A stretch of DNA of 15,941 bases from Clostridia bacterium (lineage in GTDB: Bacteria; Bacillota; Clostridia; DUPQ01). The stretch covers positions 1 through 15,941 of the forward strand of contig JAUUZV010000033.1 in NCBI GenBank assembly GCA_030592085.1. The letters are read 5' to 3'. The position numbers and the translations under genes are program-made. This document shows positions 7,694 through 15,784 of this stretch, one piece after another. The notes under the pieces are model-generated. The model was not told where the DNA came from, made no database searches, and was given only the letters and a program-made list of their open reading frames with translations. Numbering within the stretch: the stretch's first letter is position 1; every line of letters begins with the position of its first letter.

Positions 7694-8995
7694 ATGAATG
7701 CATTAATAAATGTACAAATATATGACTTTAATCAATATAGAGAAAATGTATATATTCTTTTTAATGAAAAAATTATAAAAATTGGTGATATGAAAACATT
7801 CAAAGATAAGGGATATAATATAATAAAAGGTAATAATAATTTAGTAATGCCCTCGTTAGTAGTAGGGCATACTCATATTTATTCAACGCTTTCTAGAGGA
7901 TTAATATTACCTTTTAATCCTACAAACTTTCAAGAAATATTAGATCAACTATGGTGGAAAATTGATAGACACTTAGATATAGATGATATTTATTATAGTG
8001 GAATTGTAAGTGGAGTAGATTATATAAAAAATGGTGTAACTACAATTATTGATCACCACGCAAGTGGAATTGCAATAAGAGGCTCATTAGATACTTTAAA
8101 ACAAGCTATATGTAATGATGTGGGTATGAGAGGGATTTTTTGTTTTGAAACAAGTGATCGTTTTGATATTGAACAATGCATAGAAGAAAATTTAGATTTT
8201 ATTAAAAATAATCATGGGAGTAATTGTATTGGATTATTTGGAATGCATGCTTCATTATCATTATCAGAAGAAACATTGGAAAAGATTAGTCATTTAATTA
8301 ATGATATTCCAATTCATATTCATGTGGCAGAAAGTGAACTTGATCAAGAAAACTGTATTAAAAATTATGGCGAGAGAGTAATTAAGAGATTAGATCGTCA
8401 TAAATTATTAAATGAAAATTCAATACTATCCCATTGTATTCATATTAATGAAAGTGAAGGGAAAATCATTAAAGAAAATGGATGTTATATAGCTTTAAAT
8501 ACTTCTTCAAATATGAATAATAGTGTGGGTTTACCAGACTACTTATTATTTAAAAAACTAGGTATTAAATGTTTAATTGGAAACGATGGTATGTCAAGTG
8601 GCATAACTACTGAGTATCAAAATCTTTTATATAGTATGCATCATCAACTTAAATCACCTACAGCATTTGACTTATCTGATTTAATAAAAATTATAAATAA
8701 TAATTATGATTATGTAAATAAAATGATGGGGATTAAAATTGGAAGAATAGAAAAAGGATATGAAGCTGATATGTTAATGTTTCCATACACTCCACCTACT
8801 CCTATTAATAAAGATAATGCTTTTGGTCATTTATTTTATGGTTTGTTTAATAGTTTTAAACCAAAACATGTTTGGTGTAGTGGAAAACAAATTGTAGCTA
8901 ATTATAAAGTAAGTAGTAATTTAAAAATAAAATATAGTAAAGCTTTAAATGTAGCAACAAAATTATGGGACACAATAAAAAAAGGAGATGTGTGA
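7694..8995 (+). CDS. ssnA: SsnA-type metal-dependent amidohydrolase
   Basis: This 433-residue amidohydrolase belongs to the cytosine/guanine-deaminase-like branch. Metal and catalytic residues are His59 and His61 (GHTHIYS), His210 with Glu213 (HVAE), His247/His250 (LSHCIH) and Asp298 (GNDGMSSG). The signature FQEILDQLWWKIDRHL (79-94) followed by TTIIDHHASG (116-125) is characteristic of SsnA. Three in-frame starts exist (GTG 7682, ATG 7688, ATG 7694). AGGTGA at 7680-7685 is well spaced only for 7694, so I chose that one. SsnA genes accompany molybdenum hydroxylases and hyuA in purine clusters. It may hydrolyse a C-N bond of xanthine, urate or a reduced derivative. The symbol is fairly secure; the reaction is inferred. 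Confidence 0.85.
   Translation: MNALINVQIYDFNQYRENVYILFNEKIIKIGDMKTFKDKGYNIIKGNNNLVMPSLVVGHTHIYSTLSRGLILPFNPTNFQEILDQLWWKIDRHLDIDDIYYSGIVSGVDYIKNGVTTIIDHHASGIAIRGSLDTLKQAICNDVGMRGIFCFETSDRFDIEQCIEENLDFIKNNHGSNCIGLFGMHASLSLSEETLEKISHLINDIPIHIHVAESELDQENCIKNYGERVIKRLDRHKLLNENSILSHCIHINESEGKIIKENGCYIALNTSSNMNNSVGLPDYLLFKKLGIKCLIGNDGMSSGITTEYQNLLYSMHHQLKSPTAFDLSDLIKIINNNYDYVNKMMGIKIGRIEKGYEADMLMFPYTPPTPINKDNAFGHLFYGLFNSFKPKHVWCSGKQIVANYKVSSNLKIKYSKALNVATKLWDTIKKGDV
8981..8987 (+). promoter_or_regulatory. Ribosome binding site deciding the DHOD-like start
   Basis: AAAGGAG lies within the end of ssnA. It abuts the in-frame ATG at 8988 with no spacing but is 9 bases from the ATG at 8997, so translation should begin at 8997, one base after the ssnA stop. 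Confidence 0.7.
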
Positions 8996-8996
8996 A

Positions 8997-10067
8997 ATGA
9001 AATTACAAACAAAGTTTGATGGATTATTATTAAAGAATCCACTTATGCCTGCGGCTGGACCATTAACAGGTGATTTGGAAAAATTACAATTTATATTAGA
9101 ACAAGGTGTGGGAGCGGTTGTGACAAAAACAATTTCAACAACAGCTGCAATTGTGCCTAGACCTTGTATATATGGAGATAGAGATTATGTTATGAACTCA
9201 GAATTATGGTCAGAGTATACTAAAGAAAAATGGCTTAATGAGTTTCTTCCAGAGTTTTCAAAAAAATGTGATGTTCCGTTAATAATAAGTGTTGGTTATT
9301 CAAAAGATGATATGGAAATATTAATTCCACTACTTGATAAATTTGCAGATGCATTTGAAGTATCAACACATTATGTGGGAAGTGACTTATCTGTAATTGC
9401 AGAAACTGTTAGAACAATAAGAAGTTTTACCAATAAACCATTTTATATGAAAATTAGTCCACATATTCCTGATCCTGTACTCTTTGCTAAGACCATAAAA
9501 GAAGCAGGTGCAACAGGAATTGCCGCTATTAATTCATTAGGTCCTACAATGAAAATAGATATAAGCAATAAAGCTATTATCTATGGAAATGATAAAGGAT
9601 TTGCATGGACTTCAGGCCCTGTCATTAAAAACTTAGCATTGGCAACAGTTTATTTAATAAAACAAGAGATGCCTGATTTTACTATAATTGGTGTTGGAGG
9701 GATTAAAAGTGCAGATGATGTAATTGAGTTTCTATTAGCAGGAGCAGATGGTGTACAAATGTTATCAGCAGCTTTATTAAAAGGAAAAACACTATATTCA
9801 AAGATAATAAGTGATTTGCCTAAAGCCTTGGAAAAATATGGATTTAGCAGCATTGAAGAAGTGAAAAATTCAGTCCTTACAATAAAAACAAGTTATACTC
9901 CAAAATTACCAAAATTATATGAGGATAAATGTACAGAATGTATGCTTTGTGAAAAGATATGTCCATATTTTGCTATTGAGTTTATAGATAAAATTACTTT
10001 TGATAAAGATAAATGCTTCGGGTGTGATTTGTGTATTTCTAAATGTCCAGTGGGAGCAATTTATTAA
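8997..10067 (+). CDS. Dihydroorotate-dehydrogenase-like flavoprotein with C-terminal 2x[4Fe-4S] domain
   Basis: This 356-residue protein combines an FMN-type TIM barrel (about 1-290) with a bacterial ferredoxin domain (Cys312, 315, 318, 322 and Cys340, 343, 346, 350). This architecture matches PreA, the pyrimidine-reducing half of dihydropyrimidine dehydrogenase. NPLMPAAGPL (14-23), VVTKTIS (41-47), MKIS with Lys152, and the phosphate-loop GVGGI (232-236) fit the family. The catalytic segment normally reading N-x-SCP is here EVSTHYVGSD (121-130), with no Cys, so pyrimidine or orotate chemistry is unlikely. No FAD/NAD(P)H partner like PreT lies alongside, so electrons may come from ferredoxin or a distant subunit. 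Placed between ssnA/hyuA and hydroxylase B, it may reduce a purine-derived ring. It corresponds at most to part of the much longer YgfK. Confidence 0.75.
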   Translation: MKLQTKFDGLLLKNPLMPAAGPLTGDLEKLQFILEQGVGAVVTKTISTTAAIVPRPCIYGDRDYVMNSELWSEYTKEKWLNEFLPEFSKKCDVPLIISVGYSKDDMEILIPLLDKFADAFEVSTHYVGSDLSVIAETVRTIRSFTNKPFYMKISPHIPDPVLFAKTIKEAGATGIAAINSLGPTMKIDISNKAIIYGNDKGFAWTSGPVIKNLALATVYLIKQEMPDFTIIGVGGIKSADDVIEFLLAGADGVQMLSAALLKGKTLYSKIISDLPKALEKYGFSSIEEVKNSVLTIKTSYTPKLPKLYEDKCTECMLCEKICPYFAIEFIDKITFDKDKCFGCDLCISKCPVGAIY

Positions 10068-10069
10068 GG

Positions 10070-10075
10070 AAGGAG
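10070..10075 (+). promoter_or_regulatory. Ribosome binding site deciding the GTG start of hydroxylase B
   Basis: AAGGAG sits 5 bases before GTG at 10081, immediately after the DHOD-like stop. It supports starting there rather than at the ATG at 10000, which would add 27 residues encoded inside the ferredoxin domain of the preceding gene. Confidence 0.75.
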
Positions 10076-10080
10076 AAATT

Positions 10081-12177
10081 GTGTCTAATATTAGTAAAGC
10101 TATAAAAAAGGTTGATAGTGAAGAAAAAATGTCTGGAAAAGCTAAATATATTAATGATATATCATATGATGATATGCTTTTTGCAATGACTCTTAGAGCT
10201 AGTGAGTCAAAAGGCGAAATAGTTAATATTGAATATCCTAAAATACCTAAAGGTTATACAATTGTTGATCATAATGATATTCAAGGTAAAAACTTTGTAA
10301 AAATAATATTTGAAGATATGCCTATTTTTGCTGAAAAGGAAATCAAGTATTATGGTGAACCCATATTACTTGTTGTAGGTGAGAATAGAGCTATTATACA
10401 AGATATTATTAATAACATACATGTCACATATAAAGTGAAAACTCCTACTTATAAATTAAGAGATAGTGTAATACATTATGAGTTTGAAAAAGGAAATGCA
10501 AAAGAGATCTTTAATAAAGCAAAGAAAAAGATACAATTTGATTATAGTACAGGATATCAAGAACATGTATATATAGAACCACAAGGATTAATAGGATTAT
10601 ATGAAGTTGATAAAATTTCAATAATTGGTTCTATGCAATGCCCATACTATATAAAGAATGCAGTAATGCAAGCGCTAGATTGTGATGAAAAGGGAGTTAG
10701 AGTAAAACAGACAACAACAGGAGGAGCTTTTGGTGGGAAAGAAGAATTTCCTTCACTTATTGCATGCCAAATTGCAATAGCTGTTAATAAAATAAAGAAA
10801 CCAATAAAATTAATATATAACAGAGAAGAGGACATGGAGTTCACAACAAAAAGACATCCTTCAAATATAAATTTAGTAGCAGCCATTGGAGAGAATAATG
10901 AAATACAAGCTATTAAGGCATATGTTGCATTAGATAGTGGCGCATATATTGGATTATCAGGAGTTGTTTTACAACGAGCAATGATTGCATCAAGCGGCGT
11001 TTATACCGTTGATAACATAGAAGTCACAGGAGATGTATTTGAGACAAATACAGTGCCAAATGGGGCATTTAGAGGGTTTGGTGCGCCACAAATGATGTTT
11101 GCGATTGAAATGTTTATACACCACATAGCAAACGAACTAAAAATTGATCCTTTAGTTTTGAGAAACAAGTATTTAGCTAAGCAAAATGATATTACTTCAA
11201 CAGGTGGTAAATTTAGAGATATTATAATAATGGATGAAATGATTAATAAAGTAATGAATATGTCAGATTATAAAAGAAAACTCAGTGAATATTCTAAAGA
11301 GGGGAATTTTAATGGTATTGGTATGTCTTGGTTCTTACATGGATGTGGATTTACAGGAAGCGGTGAGCAAAAACACATTAAAGCACTTGTTAAATTAAGA
11401 AAAGAAAAGAATAATCATGTAACAATATTAGTAGCAAGTGTGGATATGGGGCAAGGAATACAAACAACCATGAAAAAAATTGTTGCTGATATTTTACAAT
11501 TGCCAATAGAAAATATTATATACAATAATCCTGATACCGACTTAGTTCCTGATTCAGGACCTACAGTTGCATCACGTACCATAATGATTGTAGGGGGACT
11601 TGTAGCACAGGCTGCAAAATTACTAAAAGAACAATGGGTTGAGGGTAAGGAAATTACTGTCGAAAAGAGATATAAGCAACCTAAACATATTAAATGGGAT
11701 GAAGAAAAGTTAAGGGGCGATGCTTACCCTGCATATTCTTGGGGTGTTAATGTTGTTGAAGTCAAAGTTAATCCTGCTACATATCAAGTGCAATTAACAG
11801 GTGTTTATGAAGTTTATGATGTTGGGAAAGCCATTGATGAGAGAATTGTTTTAGGACAAGCAGAAGGTGGAATATTACAAGGAATTAGTTATGGCTCTTT
11901 AGAAGTTATGAAAAATGTTAATGGTCGTATACAGCAAAAAAATATAACAGATTATATAATACCCACATCATGTGATAGTGTAAATATAAAAACTGTTTTT
12001 ATGGATAATCCTTATCTTTTAGGACCATATGGTGCAAAAGGAGCAGGAGAATTAACACTTATTGGAGGAGCACCCGCTGTGGCATTAGCAATAGAAAATG
12101 CAATAAATAGAAGGGTTACTAAAATACCTGTAACACCTGAGTATATAATGGAGTTAATAGATTATGGGAAAAATTAA
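10081..12177 (+). CDS. Molybdenum hydroxylase B, Mo-binding catalytic subunit (xanthine dehydrogenase family)
   Basis: This 698-residue catalytic subunit of the second hydroxylase probably oxidises hypoxanthine or xanthine. From the GTG start, residues 1-17 hold the usual KKVDSEEKMSGKAKY lead-in of the hammerhead domain. Key motifs are GGAFGGKE (214-221), AFRGFGAPQ (329-337), VDMGQGIQT in the central region and GAKGAGE ending in the probable base Glu657. Glu221 and Arg331 match the two substrate-binding residues of xanthine oxidase (bovine Glu802 and Arg880), so this is the better xanthine-dehydrogenase candidate of the two. It is about 78 residues shorter than subunit A; part of the difference is a shorter linker around 11640-11750. 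It overlaps the following 2Fe-2S gene by 14 bases. Confidence 0.9.
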   Translation: MSNISKAIKKVDSEEKMSGKAKYINDISYDDMLFAMTLRASESKGEIVNIEYPKIPKGYTIVDHNDIQGKNFVKIIFEDMPIFAEKEIKYYGEPILLVVGENRAIIQDIINNIHVTYKVKTPTYKLRDSVIHYEFEKGNAKEIFNKAKKKIQFDYSTGYQEHVYIEPQGLIGLYEVDKISIIGSMQCPYYIKNAVMQALDCDEKGVRVKQTTTGGAFGGKEEFPSLIACQIAIAVNKIKKPIKLIYNREEDMEFTTKRHPSNINLVAAIGENNEIQAIKAYVALDSGAYIGLSGVVLQRAMIASSGVYTVDNIEVTGDVFETNTVPNGAFRGFGAPQMMFAIEMFIHHIANELKIDPLVLRNKYLAKQNDITSTGGKFRDIIIMDEMINKVMNMSDYKRKLSEYSKEGNFNGIGMSWFLHGCGFTGSGEQKHIKALVKLRKEKNNHVTILVASVDMGQGIQTTMKKIVADILQLPIENIIYNNPDTDLVPDSGPTVASRTIMIVGGLVAQAAKLLKEQWVEGKEITVEKRYKQPKHIKWDEEKLRGDAYPAYSWGVNVVEVKVNPATYQVQLTGVYEVYDVGKAIDERIVLGQAEGGILQGISYGSLEVMKNVNGRIQQKNITDYIIPTSCDSVNIKTVFMDNPYLLGPYGAKGAGELTLIGGAPAVALAIENAINRRVTKIPVTPEYIMELIDYGKN

Positions 12178-12637
12178 ATTTAATTTAAATGGCAAAGAAA
12201 TAAATATGTTTGTAGACCCTAGTGCACGGTTACTCGATATTCTACGAGAACAATATGGTCTTGTTGGAGTTAAAGAAGGTTGTGGTGAAGGTGAGTGTGG
12301 TGCTTGTGCAGTACTTATTAACGAAGTAATTGTTAATTCATGTATTGTTCCCATGGGAACAATTAATAATAAATCAATTGTAACTATTGAAGGATTTAGT
12401 AAAACTAAGAGATATGATGTTATTAAAGAAGCTTTTGAAGATGAAGGGGCTGTTCAATGTGGGTTTTGCACTCCTGGAATGATTATTGCTTCTGAGTCAC
12501 TACTAAATAAAAATCCTCATCCAACTGAAGAAGAAATAAGAATAGGCCTTTCAGGAAATTTATGTAGATGTACAGGATATAATATGATTATTAAAGCAGT
12601 TAAAACTGCATCAAAAAAAGGGGAGGGACTATGGTAA
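12164..12637 (+). CDS. Molybdenum hydroxylase B, 2Fe-2S subunit
   Basis: This 157-residue electron-transfer subunit has all eight Cys ligands for two [2Fe-2S] clusters: Cys40, 45, 48 and 60 in the N-terminal domain (GCGEGECGACAV), then Cys99, Cys102 (CGFCTPGM), Cys134 and Cys136 (NLCRCTGY). The motifs are closer to the family consensus than those of the paralogue at 1648-2100. GGAG at 12150-12153 lies 10 bases before the ATG. The gene overlaps the Mo-subunit end by 14 bases and the FAD-subunit start by 7. Confidence 0.95.
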   Translation: MGKIKFNLNGKEINMFVDPSARLLDILREQYGLVGVKEGCGEGECGACAVLINEVIVNSCIVPMGTINNKSIVTIEGFSKTKRYDVIKEAFEDEGAVQCGFCTPGMIIASESLLNKNPHPTEEEIRIGLSGNLCRCTGYNMIIKAVKTASKKGEGLW

Positions 12638-13473
12638 AATCTTTTATTCCCAAAACATATAAAGAAGCGTTAAATTTATTAGCCAAGAATAAACTAACAA
12701 TCATTGCTGGTGGAACAGATTTGATGGTAAAAAATAAAAATATTAGTGGTCTATTACCAAAGTTTAAAAAAGATTTACTTTTTATAGCACATTTAACTGA
12801 ATTAGATTATATTAAAAAAGAAAAAGATACTATTCATATTGGTGCAAATGTTACTTTAGAAAAGATTCTTGATTCATTTCACACACATTCGCTTTTAAAA
12901 GAAGCACTATCAATAATGGCTTCACCAGCTATTAGACACATTGGAACCATTGGAGGAAATATTGCAAATGCATCTCCTGCTGGTGACACATTACCGGTTT
13001 TATATGTGTTAAATACAAAAATTGTTGTAAAAAGTTTAGATAGCGAAAGGACTATACCTATTAATGACTTTATAATAAGCTCTGGTAAAACAATTTTAAA
13101 AGAGAATGAATTAATAAGTGAGATTATAATTCCAGATAATAAATTTGATTATGAGGTGTTCTTAAAAGTAGGAGCTAGACAAGCTGACGCCATTTCAAAG
13201 ATATCATTTGCAGCAATAGCAAATGTAAGCGATTCTATTGTCAGTGATTTTAGAGTAACATTTGGTGCAGTTGGTCCTAGAATAGTAAGGGAAATAGAAA
13301 TAGAAAACAACATAATTGGATTAACCACTAATGAATTAAATTCTAGGTGTAAAGAAATTTGTGATAGTTATAAAAAATTCATAACACCCATTGATGATCA
13401 GCGCTCATCAGCTGTTTATAGAAAAAAAGTTTCACTAAACTTATTAGAAAAATATATAAATAGTATTAAGTGA
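12631..13473 (+). CDS. Molybdenum hydroxylase B, FAD-binding subunit
   Basis: This 280-residue FAD subunit has both canonical pyrophosphate-binding loops, AGGTDLM (26-32) and TIGGNIANASPAGD (106-119), and the normal length of the XdhB/CoxM family. YRKKVSLNLLEK near the C terminus matches the conserved end. It therefore looks like a classical subunit, unlike the divergent paralogue at 857-1651. A GGGGAGGG-type ribosome binding site at 12620-12626 directs the ATG at 12631. Its stop codon TGA is part of the extended -10 element for the regulator that follows. Confidence 0.93.
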   Translation: MVKSFIPKTYKEALNLLAKNKLTIIAGGTDLMVKNKNISGLLPKFKKDLLFIAHLTELDYIKKEKDTIHIGANVTLEKILDSFHTHSLLKEALSIMASPAIRHIGTIGGNIANASPAGDTLPVLYVLNTKIVVKSLDSERTIPINDFIISSGKTILKENELISEIIIPDNKFDYEVFLKVGARQADAISKISFAAIANVSDSIVSDFRVTFGAVGPRIVREIEIENNIIGLTTNELNSRCKEICDSYKKFITPIDDQRSSAVYRKKVSLNLLEKYINSIK

Positions 13474-13479
13474 TATAAT
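13471..13479 (+). promoter_or_regulatory. Extended -10 promoter for regulator and adenine deaminase
   Basis: TGATATAAT is an exact TGnTATAAT extended -10 element overlapping the stop of the FAD-subunit gene. There is no good -35, which such promoters often do not need. Transcription would start near 13486, about 14 bases before the regulator ATG. This would allow separate expression of the last two genes. Confidence 0.45.
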
Positions 13480-13491
13480 AGATAAAAAGAG

Positions 13492-13498
13492 AGTGTAA
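13492..13498 (-). promoter_or_regulatory. TTACACT element in the regulator leader
   Basis: Read on the minus strand this is TTACACT, the core of the repeats at 15814-15910 and of a copy at 117-123. It overlaps the regulator's Shine-Dalgarno (AGAGAG, 13488-13493) and the predicted start of transcription, where an autoregulatory site would be expected. Function is inferred. Confidence 0.3.
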
Positions 13499-13499
13499 T

Positions 13500-14036
13500 A
13501 TGCTAGGCGAAAAAATTAGGCAAAAGAGAATTGAACTAAAAATGAATATGAAAGAGTTAGCAGGAATGACAAATCTTTCAGTAGGTTTTATAAGCCAAGT
13601 TGAAAGAGAATTAACTGAACCTTCCATAACTTCACTTAGAAAAATTGCAAAAGCTCTAGACGTGGCAGTTTTCTATTTTTTAGTTGAAGAATCAAATAGT
13701 AATAGAGTTGTTAGAAAAGATGAACGAAAAAGTTTGAAATTTCCTAATTCTCATTTAGAATATGAACTTCTATCTCCAAATCTAAATAGAAAAATGGAAA
13801 TGTTCATGGGTCATTTAGAACCTGGGGCTAAAACATGTGAGGTTCCACTTACGCATCCTGGAGAAGAGGTTACACATGTGCTAAAAGGTACTATGTGGAT
13901 AAAAATTGATAATGATGAATACATCTTAAATGAAGGTGATACAATATATTACTTTTCAAGTGTTCCACATCAAATTATTAATACTGGAAAAGAAAAATTA
14001 GTATTTATTTCAACAATTACTCCTCCTAGATTTTAA
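13500..14036 (+). CDS. XRE-family transcriptional regulator with C-terminal cupin domain
   Basis: This 178-residue regulator has an N-terminal helix-turn-helix of the Cro/C1 type (about 5-60, recognition region near MKELAGMTNLSVGFISQVER) and a C-terminal cupin-2 barrel (about 100-172). The cupin carries His119, Glu123, His126 and His157, so metal binding is possible. This architecture is shared with PuuR-type sensors of small metabolites. The ligand here may be a purine or pathway intermediate. AGAGAG at 13488-13493 precedes the ATG by 6 bases. As the only regulator in the window, encoded within the operon, it is the natural candidate to bind the upstream palindrome or the TTACACT elements. 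Family is certain; ligand and targets are not known. Confidence 0.9.
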   Translation: MLGEKIRQKRIELKMNMKELAGMTNLSVGFISQVERELTEPSITSLRKIAKALDVAVFYFLVEESNSNRVVRKDERKSLKFPNSHLEYELLSPNLNRKMEMFMGHLEPGAKTCEVPLTHPGEEVTHVLKGTMWIKIDNDEYILNEGDTIYYFSSVPHQIINTGKEKLVFISTITPPRF

Positions 14037-14071
14037 AATTATTAAGTATTATTGTAATGAAAGGAATAATG

Positions 14072-15784
14072 ATGAATACAATTAATGCAGTAAAAGTTGC
14101 AAAGAGTGAAAAAAAAGCAGAATTAGTATTAAAAAACTGCTTAATTCTTAATGTGTTTAATGAGAAAATCGAAAAAGGTGATATTGCAATAGAAAATGGT
14201 TTAATTGTTGGAATTGGAAATTATGAAGGAGAAAAAGAGGTAAATATAAATTGGAAATATGTTTGCCCAGGATTTATTGATGGGCATGTTCATATTGAAT
14301 CATCTATGGTCACACCATCACAGTTTGCAAAAACTGTAGTTCCAAAAGGTACAACTACAATAATAGAAGATCCTCATGAAATCGCAAATGTCTGTGGTAT
14401 TTCAGGGATAGAATATATTCTTAATAATAGTAAAGACCTACCCTTAGATATATTTATAATGTTACCATCATGTGTGCCTGCTACAGACTTTGAAAATTCA
14501 GGAGCAAAATTATTAGCAAGTGATTTAAAACCATTACTAAATAATAAGAATGTATTAGGTTTAGGCGAAGTAATGAACTATGTTGGTGTAATAAATAATG
14601 ATTCAAGTCTTCATGAAAAACTTAACATAGCAAATGGTTTAGTTATTGATGGACATTCACCAAAATTATTTGGGAAAGAATTAAATGCGTATATCTCTGC
14701 AGGTGTTAAAACAGACCATGAATGTGTTGATATTGCTGAAATGGAAGAAAAAATAAGCAAAGGAATGTATGTGCATATTAGGGAAGGCTCTGCAACAAAA
14801 AATTTAAAAGATCTTATAAAAGGAGTTAAGTCAAGCAACTCTAGAAGAATTATATTTTGTACAGATGACAAACATCCAGGGGATATTAAAAATGAAGGTC
14901 ATATAAACTATAATGTAAAATTAGCTATAAAAGAAGGAATTGAACCAGTTAAAGCTATTCAAATGGCCACGCTTAATGCTGCAGAATGTTATCGACTATA
15001 TGACAGAGGAGCAATAGCTCCTGGATATATAGCCGATATACTGGTCTTAGATAATTTGCAAGATATTAATATTTTGAAAGTATATAAAAACGGTAAGCTA
15101 GTTGCAGAAAATAAAAAATTAAATTTTAAAGTTCACTCAATTACAGATAAGAGCGTGCTAGATTCAGTAAAATTAAAAGATGCAGCAAATATTTCATTTG
15201 ATATTTACCTAAAATCAAGTACAGTTAATGTTATTCAATTAATAGAGCATAGTAATATTACAAAAAAAGTAACGAGAAGAGTAGATATTAAAAATAATAA
15301 ATATATAAATAATAGTGATATTGATATATTAAAACTTGCAATAATTGAGAGACATAAACTAACTGGTAATGTAGGTTTAGGACTTGTTGAAGGATATGGG
15401 CTGAAAAATGGAGCAATTGCATTAACAATTGCTCATGATTCACACAATATATTAGTTATTGGAGATAATGATACTGATATGCATGTTGCAATCACTGAGT
15501 TGAACAAAGTAAAAGGGGGTATAACAATCTGTCAAAATGGAAAAGTGTTAAGTACATTGCAATTAGAAGTAGCAGGATTAATGACAGATTCTCCAATAGA
15601 AAATGTTGAGGAAAAAATCATCGAGATGGTGGTCATTGCAAGAAAAATGGGAGTAAATGAGGGTTTTGATCCTTTTGTTTCACTAGCGTTTTTATCATTA
15701 CCAGTAATCCCTGAATTAAAATTGACTGACTGTGGCCTTTTTGATACTAATTTATTTAAATTCATTGATGTTGACATATATTGA
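14072..15784 (+). CDS. ade: Adenine deaminase
   Basis: This 570-residue metal-dependent amidohydrolase converts adenine to hypoxanthine and ammonia, feeding the hydroxylases. Seen motifs are CPGFIDGHVHIES (65-77, His72 and His74), EDPHEIANVCG (99-109), GLGEVMNY (163-170), DGHSP (193-197), TDHE (214-217) and FCTDDKHP (262-269). The C-terminal domain with GFDPFVSLAFLSLP is specific to the bacterial Ade family rather than guanine or cytosine deaminases. Length is close to that of Bacillus Ade. In-frame ATGs occur at 14057, 14069 and 14072. AAAGGA at 14060-14065 lies inside the longest form and is best spaced for 14072, so I prefer that start. It is the last intact gene. No GC-rich terminator follows it. 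Confidence 0.93.
   Translation: MNTINAVKVAKSEKKAELVLKNCLILNVFNEKIEKGDIAIENGLIVGIGNYEGEKEVNINWKYVCPGFIDGHVHIESSMVTPSQFAKTVVPKGTTTIIEDPHEIANVCGISGIEYILNNSKDLPLDIFIMLPSCVPATDFENSGAKLLASDLKPLLNNKNVLGLGEVMNYVGVINNDSSLHEKLNIANGLVIDGHSPKLFGKELNAYISAGVKTDHECVDIAEMEEKISKGMYVHIREGSATKNLKDLIKGVKSSNSRRIIFCTDDKHPGDIKNEGHINYNVKLAIKEGIEPVKAIQMATLNAAECYRLYDRGAIAPGYIADILVLDNLQDINILKVYKNGKLVAENKKLNFKVHSITDKSVLDSVKLKDAANISFDIYLKSSTVNVIQLIEHSNITKKVTRRVDIKNNKYINNSDIDILKLAIIERHKLTGNVGLGLVEGYGLKNGAIALTIAHDSHNILVIGDNDTDMHVAITELNKVKGGITICQNGKVLSTLQLEVAGLMTDSPIENVEEKIIEMVVIARKMGVNEGFDPFVSLAFLSLPVIPELKLTDCGLFDTNLFKFIDVDIY

Noticed and set aside
10000..10080. A 27-residue N-terminal extension of the hydroxylase B Mo subunit, overlapping the preceding gene's ferredoxin domain
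   Set aside because: It is read-through in another frame of the ferredoxin region. A good Shine-Dalgarno at 10070-10075 and the family N-terminus place the start at GTG 10081.
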